A stretch of 64,000 nt of DNA from Phaeodactylibacter sp. (GTDB lineage Bacteria > Bacteroidota > Bacteroidia > Chitinophagales > Saprospiraceae). The notes beneath the pieces were generated by a model that saw nothing but the letters and a program-made list of their open reading frames with translations, did no database searches and had not been told where the DNA came from. Both the position numbers and the translations under genes were made by a program. The stretch spans positions 1 to 64,000 of the forward strand of contig JAGFJD010000060.1 in assembly GCA_024102975.1 (NCBI GenBank), written 5' to 3'. Positions 26,681 to 35,476 of this stretch are shown one piece after another; position 1 is the stretch's first letter; each line of letters opens with the position of its first letter.

Positions 26681-28132
26681 ATGAACCGATATTCGTTCAC
26701 CCTTTTTTTCCTATCCCTATCCCTGTCCACCTTTGCTCAGAACGCCTACCAGGCTGCCGCCAACCGCCTGGCTGCCGACCCCAGCCTCCGGCACGGCAGC
26801 CTGAGCATCAGCGTAATCGATGTGGAGAGCGGGCAGCTGGTGGCCAGTTATGATCCGGAACGGAGCCTCAGCCCGGCGTCCAACCTGAAAGTGCTGACCA
26901 CTGCCAGCGCGCTGGCGCTGCTCGGGCCGGGCTACCGCTTCCGGACCGTGCTGGAATACGACGGCAGCCTGTCCGGCAACGGGCTGCTTGCCGGCAACCT
27001 GTATCTGTCGGGCTTCGGCGACCCCACCCTGGGCTCGCCCTTTCTGGAAGGCGCCACGCCCCTGGAACCGCTCATGGAACGCCTGCGGATGGCCGTTCAG
27101 CAGGCCGGCATCCGGCGCATCGAGGGGAAGGTGGTGGGCGATGCCTCGGCATTCGGCTCCGGCGCCAGCGTGGGAAGCTGGCAATGGGAAGACATGGGCA
27201 ATTACTACGGTGCCGGCGCCTGGGCGCTGAACCTGCACGAAAACCTGCACTACCTGCACTTCCGGCAGGCGGGCCAGTTGGGCGACATTCCGCCTGTCGC
27301 CAGCGTGGAACCGGAAATTCCGGGCCTGCAGTTTACCAATGAGGTGAGGTCGGCAGAGCGCGGCACGGGCGACAATGCCTACATCTTCGGCGCGCCCTAC
27401 CAGTTCAACCGCTACGTGCGGGGCACCATTCCGGTTGGGAGCGGCATTTTCACCATCAAAGGCTCCATCCCCGACCCGCCCCTGTTTGCCGCCCAGTGCC
27501 TGCGGCAGAGCCTGGCCACTGTGGGCATTGTGGCCACCGGAGCTTCCACCCGCCTTAACGGGCCGGCGGGCGGCGGGCGGCGGCAGTTGTACACCCACTT
27601 CTCTCCACCGCTTTCCGAGGTTGCCGAACGGACAAACATGGAAAGCGTCAACCTCTACTGCGAGGCCATGGTCAGGATGATCGGATGGGAAAAGAAACAG
27701 GAGGGCACCACCTCCGCCGGCCTGGAGGCTATTAAAGCATACTGGGAAGGGCAGGGCCTGAGCTGGGAAGGCTGCTACCTCTCCGACGGCAGCGGCCTGT
27801 CGGAGGCCAACGCCGTGACCAGCCTCTTCCTGGCGCGCCTGCTGCGGCTGATGGCCCGGAGGGAAGCTTCGCTCTTCAGGCCCTTTTACGAGTCCCTGCC
27901 CGAGGCCGGCCGGTCGGGAAGCCTCAAAAACACCCTGAAGGGGACCGCCGCCGAGGGCCGCCTGCGCGCCAAGAGCGGCACGCTGGAACGCGTGCGCGCC
28001 TACAGTGGCTATGCCACCGCCCGCGACGGCCGCCTGCTCGCGTTTTCCGTCATCGCCAACAACTTTGCCGGCTCCGGAGGCGAGATGCGCCGCAAAATGG
28101 AACGCTTCATGCTGGAATTATGTAGTAACTAA
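26681..28132 (+). CDS. dacB: D-alanyl-D-alanine carboxypeptidase/endopeptidase, PBP4 type
   Basis: 483 residues with a signal peptide (MNRYSFTLFFLSLSLSTFAQ). This is peptidase family S13 (class C PBP), which cuts D-Ala-D-Ala and muropeptide cross-links in the periplasm. The three active-site motifs are visible: SxxK as SNLK with Ser67 and Lys70, the second motif SDGSGLSEAN near residue 367 (SxN equivalent), and KSG near 430 (KTG equivalent). The start is the ATG directly before the signal peptide. It lies 47 bp before the start of the lipoprotein methyltransferase, so the two may be co-transcribed. Confidence 0.93.
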   Translation: MNRYSFTLFFLSLSLSTFAQNAYQAAANRLAADPSLRHGSLSISVIDVESGQLVASYDPERSLSPASNLKVLTTASALALLGPGYRFRTVLEYDGSLSGNGLLAGNLYLSGFGDPTLGSPFLEGATPLEPLMERLRMAVQQAGIRRIEGKVVGDASAFGSGASVGSWQWEDMGNYYGAGAWALNLHENLHYLHFRQAGQLGDIPPVASVEPEIPGLQFTNEVRSAERGTGDNAYIFGAPYQFNRYVRGTIPVGSGIFTIKGSIPDPPLFAAQCLRQSLATVGIVATGASTRLNGPAGGGRRQLYTHFSPPLSEVAERTNMESVNLYCEAMVRMIGWEKKQEGTTSAGLEAIKAYWEGQGLSWEGCYLSDGSGLSEANAVTSLFLARLLRLMARREASLFRPFYESLPEAGRSGSLKNTLKGTAAEGRLRAKSGTLERVRAYSGYATARDGRLLAFSVIANNFAGSGGEMRRKMERFMLELCSN

Positions 28133-28178
28133 ATCATTTTATTCAGGAAACGATATAACTTTACGGCAAATCGTTAGT

Positions 28179-28893
28179 ATGGAGTTCCGGAAATTATCAT
28201 TCTACTTGTTGGCTGCCCTTGCGCTCTCTGTCACTGCCTGCCAGCCCTCGGGCGGGAACAACCAAAACGGAGGCGATAGCGCCGGACAGCACACCACAGG
28301 CGGCGTCACCCCCCCCCGTCCAGAAAGACACCGCCAAAATCCTGGAAGATTACGAAAATACGAACCGGGTGGTCTGGCAAAAACCGGAGGTCGTCATCGA
28401 CCTGCTGGGCAACCTCGAAGGAAAAACCGTCGCCGATATCGGCGCCGGCACCGGATTCTTTGCCCTGCGCATGGCGCCCATGGCCAAAAAGGTGATCGCC
28501 ATCGATATTGACCCCCGCTTTACCTCCTACCTCGACAGCCTCAAATCGTTCGAACTGCCCGAAGAAATCCAGGATCGCCTGGAAACCCGCCTGGCCCTTC
28601 CCGACGACCCCAAACTGGCGCCCGGCGAAGCGGATGTCGTCATCATCGTCAATACCTTCATGTATATCAAGGACCAGGTTGCCTACCTGGAAAACCTGAA
28701 ACGGGGAATCTCCGAGGGCGGTATGCTGCTCATCATCGACTTCAAAAAGAAACGTACGCCCCTGGGGCCTCCTTCCCAAATCCGCGTCCCCCTCTTCGAA
28801 GTGGAGGAAAAGCTGATCCGCGCCGGCTACCGGGACGTGGCAACCAACGATACGGCCCTGGATTACCAGTATATTGTGACGGCGAGGAGGTGA
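28179..28893 (+). CDS. Lipoprotein SAM-dependent methyltransferase, split by a poly-C frameshift
   Basis: Frame 1 from ATG 28179 encodes a lipoprotein signal (MEFRKLSFYLLAALALSVTAC, lipobox VTAC at the end) and a low-complexity linker. At 28309-28317 there are nine C in a row; frame 1 then gives nonsense and stops near 28511. From the C run onward another frame encodes a complete class I methyltransferase: DTAKILEDYENTNRVVWQKP, the SAM-binding motif VADIGAGTGFFALRM, VIAIDIDPRF, VIIVNTFMYI and an end at 28893. With eight C the frames join cleanly (GVTPPVQKD). So the gene is either phase-variable, mutated, or a sequencing error. The substrate is not known. Confidence 0.8.
28309..28317 (+). repeat. 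Nine-C homopolymer at the frameshift
   Basis: Run of nine C inside the linker of the lipoprotein methyltransferase. One base fewer restores a single frame. Confidence 0.9.
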
Positions 28894-29055
28894 GGGGAGG
28901 GACGGCTCAGTAGCTCAATTGTTGGACGGTTTTGGAGATAAAAAGTGGCAATTTTTTTGATGAGATGAGGCGCTTTTTGAAGTGCATGCCCAAAGGTATG
29001 GACGAGGAAAGCAACGAAATATCATCGAAAAGGGACGATTCTTAGCCCAAAGTAT

Positions 29056-29070
29056 GGCCTCCAAACAAGC
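29056..29070 (+). repeat. Dispersed 15-mer, copy 2
   Basis: GGCCTCCAAACAAGC, identical to 4960-4974. Confidence 0.5.
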
Positions 29071-29201
29071 TCTCAGCGAAGATTGGGGTTGGATGTGATC
29101 CGCCGGCAGGCAAAAAGTCGTTTGCAATCGTTTACAAACAGATAGTAGGTAGAGATGGGGGAAATAGACGCAATTGGGGTGCGGTTATGCAAAGTTGAAC
29201 T

Positions 29202-29248
29202 GCATTGTATCTGACAGCACCGCTGCGCGGAGCCGGCAGATACAATGC
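29202..29248. repeat. Inverted repeat, 12 bp perfect arms
   Basis: GCATTGTATCTG (29202-29213) and CAGATACAATGC (29237-29248) flank a 23-base GC-rich loop with an internal CCGC/GCGG pair. It sits just upstream of the AT-rich membrane-protein fragment. Confidence 0.75.
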
Positions 29249-29292
29249 TTAAAGTTGGCTGTAATAATTTGAAAATAGTTAATAGAAACAGA

Positions 29293-29634
29293 ATGGCGAT
29301 CGGAGACTTATTAGATTTTATAGCGATTGTACTAGCAATAATTGCATTCTTATCTGATAAGATTCGAAGGTTTGTTTTTTTGAAATTTGACAAGTATGAA
29401 TTAATATCATTCGGAATAATATTCATATTTATTCATTTTTTAATATTCTATTCTTTCTGGAGAGAATTACTTCTTTTTCCCAAATGTTTTGAGATCAAAT
29501 GGGGGCCATTACCATCTACTATGGATGGAATTAGGATACTGCCACCTACAATAAAGCGCCAGCGGTCACAGCCAGTAAAAACTGGCATACATCATGTATG
29601 CCAGCCGTTGACCCTTCCAATACGATTCCTTTAA
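29293..29634 (+). pseudogene. Fragment of an AT-rich membrane protein
   Basis: From the ATG at 29293 (MAIGDLLDFIAIVLAII) the frame has two hydrophobic segments, about residues 7-20 and 35-55 (SFGIIFIFIHFLIFYSF), then WRELLLFPKCFEIKWGPLPST, after which the protein character is lost and the frame ends in repeat-like sequence with palindromes. The stretch is much richer in A+T than its neighbours. It looks like the N-terminal remnant of a transferred small membrane protein. Family not recognised; it could also be a genuine short gene. Confidence 0.4.
29572..29604. repeat. Adjacent palindromes
   Basis: CCAGT-aaaa-ACTGG (29572-29585) overlaps a 23-base palindrome at 29582-29604 with 11 bp perfect arms CTGGCATACAT and its complement around one base. 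The structure ends the AT-rich fragment. Confidence 0.75.
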
Positions 29635-29689
29635 ATCCCAACATCTCTTCCCTCAGAGGCCAGCGGCTAACCCTTTTCGATATCAATTT

Positions 29690-31417
29690 TCATTCCTTCA
29701 CCTCCACAAATCCCCCTTCATTACCCACAAACAGCACCACATAAGCTTTTAAATTTTCGAGTTTTTGTAGGTAATCGTCATGGCGCAGATAGCGCCGTAA
29801 TTGTTCGACGGCCTCTTTTTTTACTGCTTCCGCCTGGGCGGCGTCCGCTTTTTTGACGTATTTCAGTTCCATCGCGAATTGATACTTCGTTTCGAAAGGC
29901 GGGCGTTTTTGCAATAAAATGTCCACGTATCCTTTATCAGTTGGCGATCTTTTGACTTCTACCTCATGGCGGATGGTATAAATCCCAACGGTAAACAGGA
30001 CGGATGTAAAGATGGCCTTGATATATTTTTCATCAAATTTGACCTTGTCCCGGGTTGAAAGCGCCGTCAGTATCTGCTGGGTGTAGTCGATTAAAGGGCG
30101 CATCTCGTTATTAAGGGCTAAAACCCTAATTATTTCATGCAGGTCTATCTGGTTGGCGGGAAGCCTGCTTCGTTCTATCGCCACCTGGTGAAAGTATTGA
30201 TAGTACAATTGTTCGATCACGTAGTTGGGCATTTTTAAAATCACGGCGGCCAGGCTGCTCTTGTGAATCGTAATAATGCCCGTATAATACAACAAACTAA
30301 TAAAATCATTGCGGTCGAACCGCCGTTCCAATTCAAATTGCCGGACCAGCTTCGCGCTGATTGCTCCTGTCGTCAGCAACTCGTCGAGATATTGCAGATG
30401 TTCTTTTTCTTTATCCCTGATTTTAAACAAGCGGCGAATTTTAGTATAATCGCTCGCGATATTGGGATCCAGCAGTTCTTTGGGATAATTTTGGCTACTG
30501 CTGTATTCTGTGGCGAAGTACAGCACCATATCCGAATTATAAATGTGTTCCGCCGCTTCTTCGGCAAATAAATAGCCATTGTACCATCCTTTCATCAGCG
30601 CCATCGCCTCCTCCTCCTTTTCCACGGGTATTTCAATTCCTCTAAGTATGTCTCTCACTTCATTTTGTTTAAAGCCCATCAGGGCGTTGAACTCCTTGCG
30701 CAGGCTGATATTAGTGGAGGTGTTAAATCCGCTGGTGAGGCTGTCCAGGGTTAGCGGTGAGACGCCGGTGATGAACAGCCGGTCTATCGTCCCGCTTTGC
30801 GTGCCCACCTTGACGGCCTCGTAAAATTTGCGGACGAATCCATTCTTCCCTACCATTTCCTGGAAATCATCGAACCGAAACGATAGTATTTCATTAGCAA
30901 AATGATCGTACTCGTCCACCAGGAGGTAAATCTTGTGATCAGGGGCGTACACTCTCGCTATGCGGAGGATATGCTGCATCACCTCGGCGGGAAAGGTATA
31001 ATTTTTAACCTCTTCTAAATTTGGCTGGCCAAAAAGATGGGTATAAAGCTCCAGAAAAGTCAGCGCGCTACCTTTTACATTCCCCAAAAAAGACTTGAAT
31101 GTATTCTCAAAAGAAGAAGTGTCCATCTGGGAAAAATCAAACTTTAGTATGAGGTATTTATTGGCGGCAGGGGTAGGGTTTTGGCCAATGTAATACTTCC
31201 CAAATAATCGCTCAAATTTGTCCTTATATTGAAGGCCATAGTAGTATTCCAATACCGAAAGGAACAAACTCTTCCCAAACCGGCGGGGACGCACGAAAAA
31301 TAAATACCGTTGGCTCAGGCTTTCCAGCTTTTCCAGATAGAAGGTCCTGTCAATATATAGATACCCTTCATTGACCAAGAGCTCAAAGTTGCTGATCCCA
31401 TAAGGAAGTTTTAGCAT
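29690..31417 (-). CDS. AAA-ATPase-like protein with DUF1703 nuclease-like domain
   Basis: 575 residues. The start LPYGISNFELLVNEGYLYIDRT and the P-loop-like RPRRFGKS (43-50) are the signature of the AAA-ATPase_like family. ILLVDEYD-type Walker B appears as YLLVDEYDHFANE near residue 155, and FITGVSPLTLDS follows. The C-terminal DUF1703 part has GYVDILLQKRPP...YQFAMELKYVKK, a PD-(D/E)XK signature with Asp and ExK. Such proteins are abundant and multicopy in Bacteroidota; the role is not established. It is alone, leftward, with AT-rich sequence before the ATG at 31417. Confidence 0.9.
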   Translation of the reverse strand: MLKLPYGISNFELLVNEGYLYIDRTFYLEKLESLSQRYLFFVRPRRFGKSLFLSVLEYYYGLQYKDKFERLFGKYYIGQNPTPAANKYLILKFDFSQMDTSSFENTFKSFLGNVKGSALTFLELYTHLFGQPNLEEVKNYTFPAEVMQHILRIARVYAPDHKIYLLVDEYDHFANEILSFRFDDFQEMVGKNGFVRKFYEAVKVGTQSGTIDRLFITGVSPLTLDSLTSGFNTSTNISLRKEFNALMGFKQNEVRDILRGIEIPVEKEEEAMALMKGWYNGYLFAEEAAEHIYNSDMVLYFATEYSSSQNYPKELLDPNIASDYTKIRRLFKIRDKEKEHLQYLDELLTTGAISAKLVRQFELERRFDRNDFISLLYYTGIITIHKSSLAAVILKMPNYVIEQLYYQYFHQVAIERSRLPANQIDLHEIIRVLALNNEMRPLIDYTQQILTALSTRDKVKFDEKYIKAIFTSVLFTVGIYTIRHEVEVKRSPTDKGYVDILLQKRPPFETKYQFAMELKYVKKADAAQAEAVKKEAVEQLRRYLRHDDYLQKLENLKAYVVLFVGNEGGFVEVKE

Positions 31418-31465
31418 CGGGTCTCGATTTTCTAGCTGATAAAGGTACCTAATTATTCTTTAAGA

Positions 31466-31480
31466 GCTTATTTGGAGGCC
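31466..31480 (-). repeat. Dispersed 15-mer, copy 3 (one mismatch)
   Basis: On the minus strand it reads GGCCTCCAAATAAGC, one base different from copies 1 and 2. Confidence 0.45.
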
Positions 31481-31553
31481 GGACCTTCAGAACGGGATTC
31501 AACTTTTGCCTTCAATGAATAATCCGGGCTAAAGCCTATAATTAATCCCCAGA

Positions 31554-33167
31554 TCACCTATACCTTTCCAGCAACTCAAAAAACTTCTCTTCTTCCAACT
31601 GCCGCGAAGGCATCAGGCGGCCTTTTTTCAGCTGCAGGAAGCCGTCGCGGTGGAGGCTGAGGGTGGGCGGGTCAGTAGCGTAGGCGGCAAAACCGGCGTA
31701 GAAGGTGTTTTTGGTGAAATAGCCGGGCGTGCCGCAGGGGCTCTCCACATCCGGGCTCCAGTCCTGCCCGAAGATGATCATAGTGGATACAACCTGATCT
31801 TTGTTCAGGGCCTGTTCGATTTTCAGTTTGCTCGTGGCGGGGATGAAGGCCTGGCGGAAATACGTCCTGCCGTTGAAAAAGAAGACGAGTGCATCGTAGG
31901 CAGAATCTCCGATGACGGTGAAAGCCGCCGCCGGGCCGTCATCCACAGGCTTTGGCGGAAAGCAAACCTCCAGAGGCGCGGTGCCCAGGCTTGCCTCTCC
32001 CGTCAATTCTCCGGGATACGCCAAACCCCGCTCTCTCCAGGGCAGTTGCAGGATGAGGTCGGCTTCGGCGAGTTCGGTATTGCCCCCGGATTCCCGGAGC
32101 AGCCGTTCGAGTTCCTCGCGGCTGATGCTTCCCTGTTCGGCGATTTTGTCGGCCAGGGCCTGCAGGGCGTCCGTCTGGGCGCCTTCCTCTTCTTCTCCGG
32201 GGAGATACTCGCCTGCCTGTTCCTCTTCCGGGGCCGTGAGGCCGGAGATCACGCCGACGGCCTCGTCATAAAACTGATTCACCAGCAAGCCCGCCACCAG
32301 CAAAAGGGCAACGAGCGCGCCCGCCCAGGCCCAGGGCAGCCACTTCTGCGCAGGCTGGCCGGCAGCGGCGGCCGGCACTTCGCTCTCTACGCGGCGCTCC
32401 AGGCTGCGGTAAGCCTGGTTGAGCTGCTCCATGATCGTTTTGCCGGCCCGCAGGCGTCGGGCGTGGCGGGCGACGCCCAGGGCCAGGGCAGGGGACTCTA
32501 CCCGGAGGGCTTCGACCTTGCGAAGCAGGGTTTCGGCAAAAGCATCGCGAATCCCGGAAAAGCGCCCCGGCAGGGCGTTCAATGCGTCAACAGATACCAG
32601 CTCCCGCAGGTAACCCAATTGGCCCAGCCCAGCCCGCGACTCCTCTGCTGCGCCCTGCTCCAACTGATCCGCCAGTTGCCGGACGGCAGACAGGCGGTCC
32701 TCCAAATATCCGGTGCTTTTACCCTGGAATACGACGTCCTGAAAAGCCTCATCCCCTTTTTCTATCTGCTCCACAAAGGCTGAAAACGCAGAGGCCCGGT
32801 CGGTTTCCAGGGCTTCTTTCAGGTGTTCGTCGTAGGCCTGCTGCAGTTGCCGGGCAGCCGGGCCGGCAACGAGCTCGTCTTTCAAAGCCTCTTCTTCAAT
32901 ACGGGCAAAGCAATCGCCGGCCAGGAAGTTGTTCAGCTCCGGATACTGGCAGAGGCGGTGGTAGTATTGGATACGGGCAGGATCGTCCAGCTCCCGGACG
33001 GCTTCCATCGCCTGCTCTTTGTTCAGGGTTTGCCTGCGGTAGGCGATCGGTTTTTCCTCTTCTTCGCCCACTAAGCGGCGCCAGGCCTGAAAGATGGCCT
33101 GTTCATTTATCTTTTCCGGGTCGTGGCTTTCCAGGTGCAGCAGTTCGACGGGGTTGATCCAGGTCAT
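31554..33167 (-). CDS. Single-pass membrane protein of unknown function
   Basis: 537 residues from the ATG at 33167 (MTWINPVELLHLES). A longer frame begins at 33242 but would overlap the upstream Uma2 gene, so the inner start is preferred. The N-terminal 280 residues are helical and charged, with ELDDPARIQYYHRLCQYPEL, a segment that resembles N-terminal regions of several Bacteroidota proteins with a J-domain-like start (weak). One membrane helix (WAGALVALLLVAGLLVNQF) lies at about residues 290-310, followed by an acidic linker and an extracytoplasmic globular part. No family was assigned. It lies 47 bp downstream of the Uma2 gene and probably shares its transcript. Confidence 0.65.
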   Translation of the reverse strand: MTWINPVELLHLESHDPEKINEQAIFQAWRRLVGEEEEKPIAYRRQTLNKEQAMEAVRELDDPARIQYYHRLCQYPELNNFLAGDCFARIEEEALKDELVAGPAARQLQQAYDEHLKEALETDRASAFSAFVEQIEKGDEAFQDVVFQGKSTGYLEDRLSAVRQLADQLEQGAAEESRAGLGQLGYLRELVSVDALNALPGRFSGIRDAFAETLLRKVEALRVESPALALGVARHARRLRAGKTIMEQLNQAYRSLERRVESEVPAAAAGQPAQKWLPWAWAGALVALLLVAGLLVNQFYDEAVGVISGLTAPEEEQAGEYLPGEEEEGAQTDALQALADKIAEQGSISREELERLLRESGGNTELAEADLILQLPWRERGLAYPGELTGEASLGTAPLEVCFPPKPVDDGPAAAFTVIGDSAYDALVFFFNGRTYFRQAFIPATSKLKIEQALNKDQVVSTMIIFGQDWSPDVESPCGTPGYFTKNTFYAGFAAYATDPPTLSLHRDGFLQLKKGRLMPSRQLEEEKFFELLERYR

Positions 33168-33214
33168 GGCGTATTCTTTTGAGAAGAACAAGATACCATT
33201 TTTTGGGGCTATTC

Positions 33215-33847
33215 CTACATCCTCACATAATGGCCATCCCACGGCTCTTCAACCAGGTTCCTCTCGGGAAAAATATCCGGAAGATCAATTGCCAGATTGG
33301 GGAAGATCACCGGGCTGATCTTGTCTTCTTTATTGAATGGAGGGCGCCCCACATATTTCCCCTCTTCATTCAGGATATAAGCCAGCACATACTTCTCCTG
33401 CAGGAAAACCATCCAATATTCCTTGACGCCCGAATATTCATACACTTCAAACTTATCCTTCCTGTCTTTTTCGGAAGTGCTGGGAGAGGCAATTTCGATG
33501 ATCCAGTCCGGAGCGCCCAGGCATCCTTTGGCATCCAGTTTGTCCAGGTCGCAAATGATAGAAATATCCGGCTGCACGACGGTTTGGATTTCATCGTCTT
33601 TTATGCGGTTCGGAGGGAGAGGAAGGCGGACGTCGAAGGGAGCATGGAATACTTTGCAGGATTGATTTCCAAAAAAGTAAAGAATCTTTTTCAAAAGATT
33701 TGACGAGATTTCCTGGTGATAAGTGTTGGGTGCAGGACACATTTTAAAAACCTTCCCTTTAATCAATTCCACCGTCTCATCAAAGGCCCAGGTGAGGTAA
33801 TCGGCATAGGTATAGGTTTTATTCAAATCCAGGTTTTCCAGTTTCAT
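33215..33847 (-). CDS. Uma2 family restriction-endonuclease-like protein
   Basis: 210 residues. The Uma2 (DUF820) family pattern is clear: YTYADYLTW near the N-terminus, VELIKGKVFKM, QPDISIICD and WIIEIASPSTSEKDR with the PD-(D/E)XK residues, then FEVYEYSGVKEYWMV. The family has a restriction-endonuclease fold; its biological role is poorly known and it expands in cyanobacteria and Bacteroidota. It is first in a leftward pair with the single-pass membrane protein. The ATG at 33847 is preceded by an AT-rich region. Confidence 0.9.
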   Translation of the reverse strand: MKLENLDLNKTYTYADYLTWAFDETVELIKGKVFKMCPAPNTYHQEISSNLLKKILYFFGNQSCKVFHAPFDVRLPLPPNRIKDDEIQTVVQPDISIICDLDKLDAKGCLGAPDWIIEIASPSTSEKDRKDKFEVYEYSGVKEYWMVFLQEKYVLAYILNEEGKYVGRPPFNKEDKISPVIFPNLAIDLPDIFPERNLVEEPWDGHYVRM

Positions 33848-33952
33848 AGCATTGTTTTTAGCGACAAATCCATTTGCCGAACTAATTTACGAAAATTCAA
33901 ACCAGGAATCAATTGGCGGCACGTTGGGAACCAATAACAGCTGACAGCTCCC

Positions 33953-33985
33953 AGCAGTGAAATAACTGCTCTGGAACTTTGTTCC
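33953..33985. repeat. Two adjacent hairpins past the purA stop
   Basis: AGCAGT-gaaata-ACTGCT (33953-33970) followed by GGAAC-ttt-GTTCC (33973-33985). They lie just downstream of purA on its transcript. No U-tract follows, so a Rho-independent terminator is not clear; they may protect the 3' end. Confidence 0.4.
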
Positions 33986-34014
33986 AAGGGTACTGGCTTT
34001 ATATCCATCAGGAT

Positions 34015-35304
34015 TTACGCCACAGCTGCTCCCCGTGCCTTCACAATAAGCTTGTGCCGCTCCGGCCCGGTAGACACCATCGTGATGGGTACCTCCAGTG
34101 CTTTTTCTACAGCCGTAAGGTATCTCCGGGCAGCCTCCGGCAGTTCCTCGTAGGCCGTGACGCCGTCCAGGGACTGCTGCCAGCCGGGGTGGGCTTCATA
34201 AGCCGGTTCTATAATCTGGTCGCAAATGTCGTAGGGCAGTTCCTGCGTCGTTTGGCCGTCGATCCGGTAGGCGGTGGCCACTTCGATCTGTTCGAAAGCG
34301 TTCAGCACGTCCACCTTGGTGATGGCCAGTTGGGTGACGCCGTTGAGCATGATGGTGTACTGAAGCTGCGGCAGGTCGAGCCACCCGCAGCGGCGGGGCC
34401 GGCCGGTAGTGGCGCCGAACTCGCCCCCTTCGGCGCGCAGGCGCTCGCCAACGGCGTTATCCTGCTCGGTCGGGAAGGGGCCGGAGCCGACGCGGGTGCA
34501 ATAAGCCTTACTGATACCGATCACCTCGCCGATCTGGCCCGGCGATACGCCCAGGCCGACGCAGACCCCGGCTGTGATGGTGTTGGAAGAGGTCACAAAG
34601 GGGTAGGTGCCGTAGTCGATGTCGAGCATGGAGCCTTGTGCGCCCTCGGCCAGGATGCGCCTGCCCTCCCGCAGGGCATGGTTGATGTAGTATTCGCCGT
34701 CCACCTGCTGCAGTTGCCGGAGCACTTCCAGGCTCTCCATCCACTTTTGCTCTTCCGCTTCCAGGGCAAAGGAGGTGGGCGGATAAATTTCCAGCAGGCT
34801 GAGGTGCTTTTCTTTCAGCGCCTGGTAGCGTTCTTTGAAATTGCCGCGCGAAATGTCGCCCACCCGCAGGCCGTTGCGGCCGGTCTTGTCCATGTAGGTA
34901 GGGCCGATGCCCTTGAGGGTAGAGCCGATCTTGGCCTTTCCCTTGGCGCTTTCCGAAGCTGCGTCCAGGTAGCGGTGGGTAGGTAGAATGAGGTGGGCCT
35001 TTTTGGCCAGCAGCAGGCGTTTTTTATAATCGACGCCTGCTTTTTCCAGTTCCCCGATCTCGGCGGCCAGGGTGATGGGATCAATGACTACCCCGTTGCC
35101 GACCAGGTTGATCAGCCCGGGCCGGAAGATTCCGGAAGGAACGGTGTGCAGCACGAATTTTTTCCCGTCGAACTTCAGGGTATGGCCGGCGTTGGGCCCG
35201 CCCTGAAACCGGGCCACCACATCGTAAGAAGTCGCCAGGTAATCGACGATCTTTCCTTTTCCTTCGTCTCCCCATTGCAGGCCGAGAATTACGTCTATTG
35301 CCAT
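34015..35304 (-). CDS. purA: Adenylosuccinate synthetase
   Basis: 429 residues, the expected length. It joins IMP and aspartate with GTP hydrolysis to make adenylosuccinate, the first committed step to AMP. Visible motifs are QWGDEGKGKIVDYLA (P-loop-like), GGPNAGHT, GRRILAEGAQGSMLDIDYGTYPFVTSS and the GRPRRCGW loop. It is the last gene of a leftward block behind spoT, fur and a STAS gene, with a 172 bp gap before it that may hold its own promoter. In E. coli PurA is inhibited by (p)ppGpp, so the linkage with spoT is functionally sensible. Confidence 0.97.
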   Translation of the reverse strand: MAIDVILGLQWGDEGKGKIVDYLATSYDVVARFQGGPNAGHTLKFDGKKFVLHTVPSGIFRPGLINLVGNGVVIDPITLAAEIGELEKAGVDYKKRLLLAKKAHLILPTHRYLDAASESAKGKAKIGSTLKGIGPTYMDKTGRNGLRVGDISRGNFKERYQALKEKHLSLLEIYPPTSFALEAEEQKWMESLEVLRQLQQVDGEYYINHALREGRRILAEGAQGSMLDIDYGTYPFVTSSNTITAGVCVGLGVSPGQIGEVIGISKAYCTRVGSGPFPTEQDNAVGERLRAEGGEFGATTGRPRRCGWLDLPQLQYTIMLNGVTQLAITKVDVLNAFEQIEVATAYRIDGQTTQELPYDICDQIIEPAYEAHPGWQQSLDGVTAYEELPEAARRYLTAVEKALEVPITMVSTGPERHKLIVKARGAAVA

Positions 35305-35340
35305 TATCGTTTTGTTTTGTATCTGTATTCGTCCAAAATA

Positions 35341-35375
35341 AAAAAACCCAACAGGTTAAGCCAGCCTGTCAGGCT
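35341..35375 (-). terminator. Possible terminator between STAS gene and purA
   Basis: On the minus strand ACAGG...CCTGT forms a short stem and is followed by a run of T (GGGTTTTTTTATTTT). It is 100 bp past the STAS stop and 37 bp before purA. The stem is weak. Confidence 0.3.
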
Positions 35376-35476
35376 TTTACTTTTTTAAAAAATGTATCTC
35401 TACCTGCCGGGGTTCAACTATGCCCGGGCTTGTGATAACCCGGCCGGCGGGTTGATCATAATTTTTTTGCTGTTTT

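Larger units (their letters stand above)
28894..29292. other. Non-coding region with an inverted repeat
   Basis: About 400 bases with no credible gene. It includes the second copy of the dispersed 15-mer (29056-29070) and an inverted repeat at 29202-29248. The base composition changes here from GC-rich to AT-rich. Confidence 0.6.

Noticed and set aside
28905..28945. tRNA-like words (GGCTCAGTAGCTCAATTG)
   Set aside because: No cloverleaf can be closed: acceptor, anticodon and T arms are absent. A similar word at 45010 also fails.
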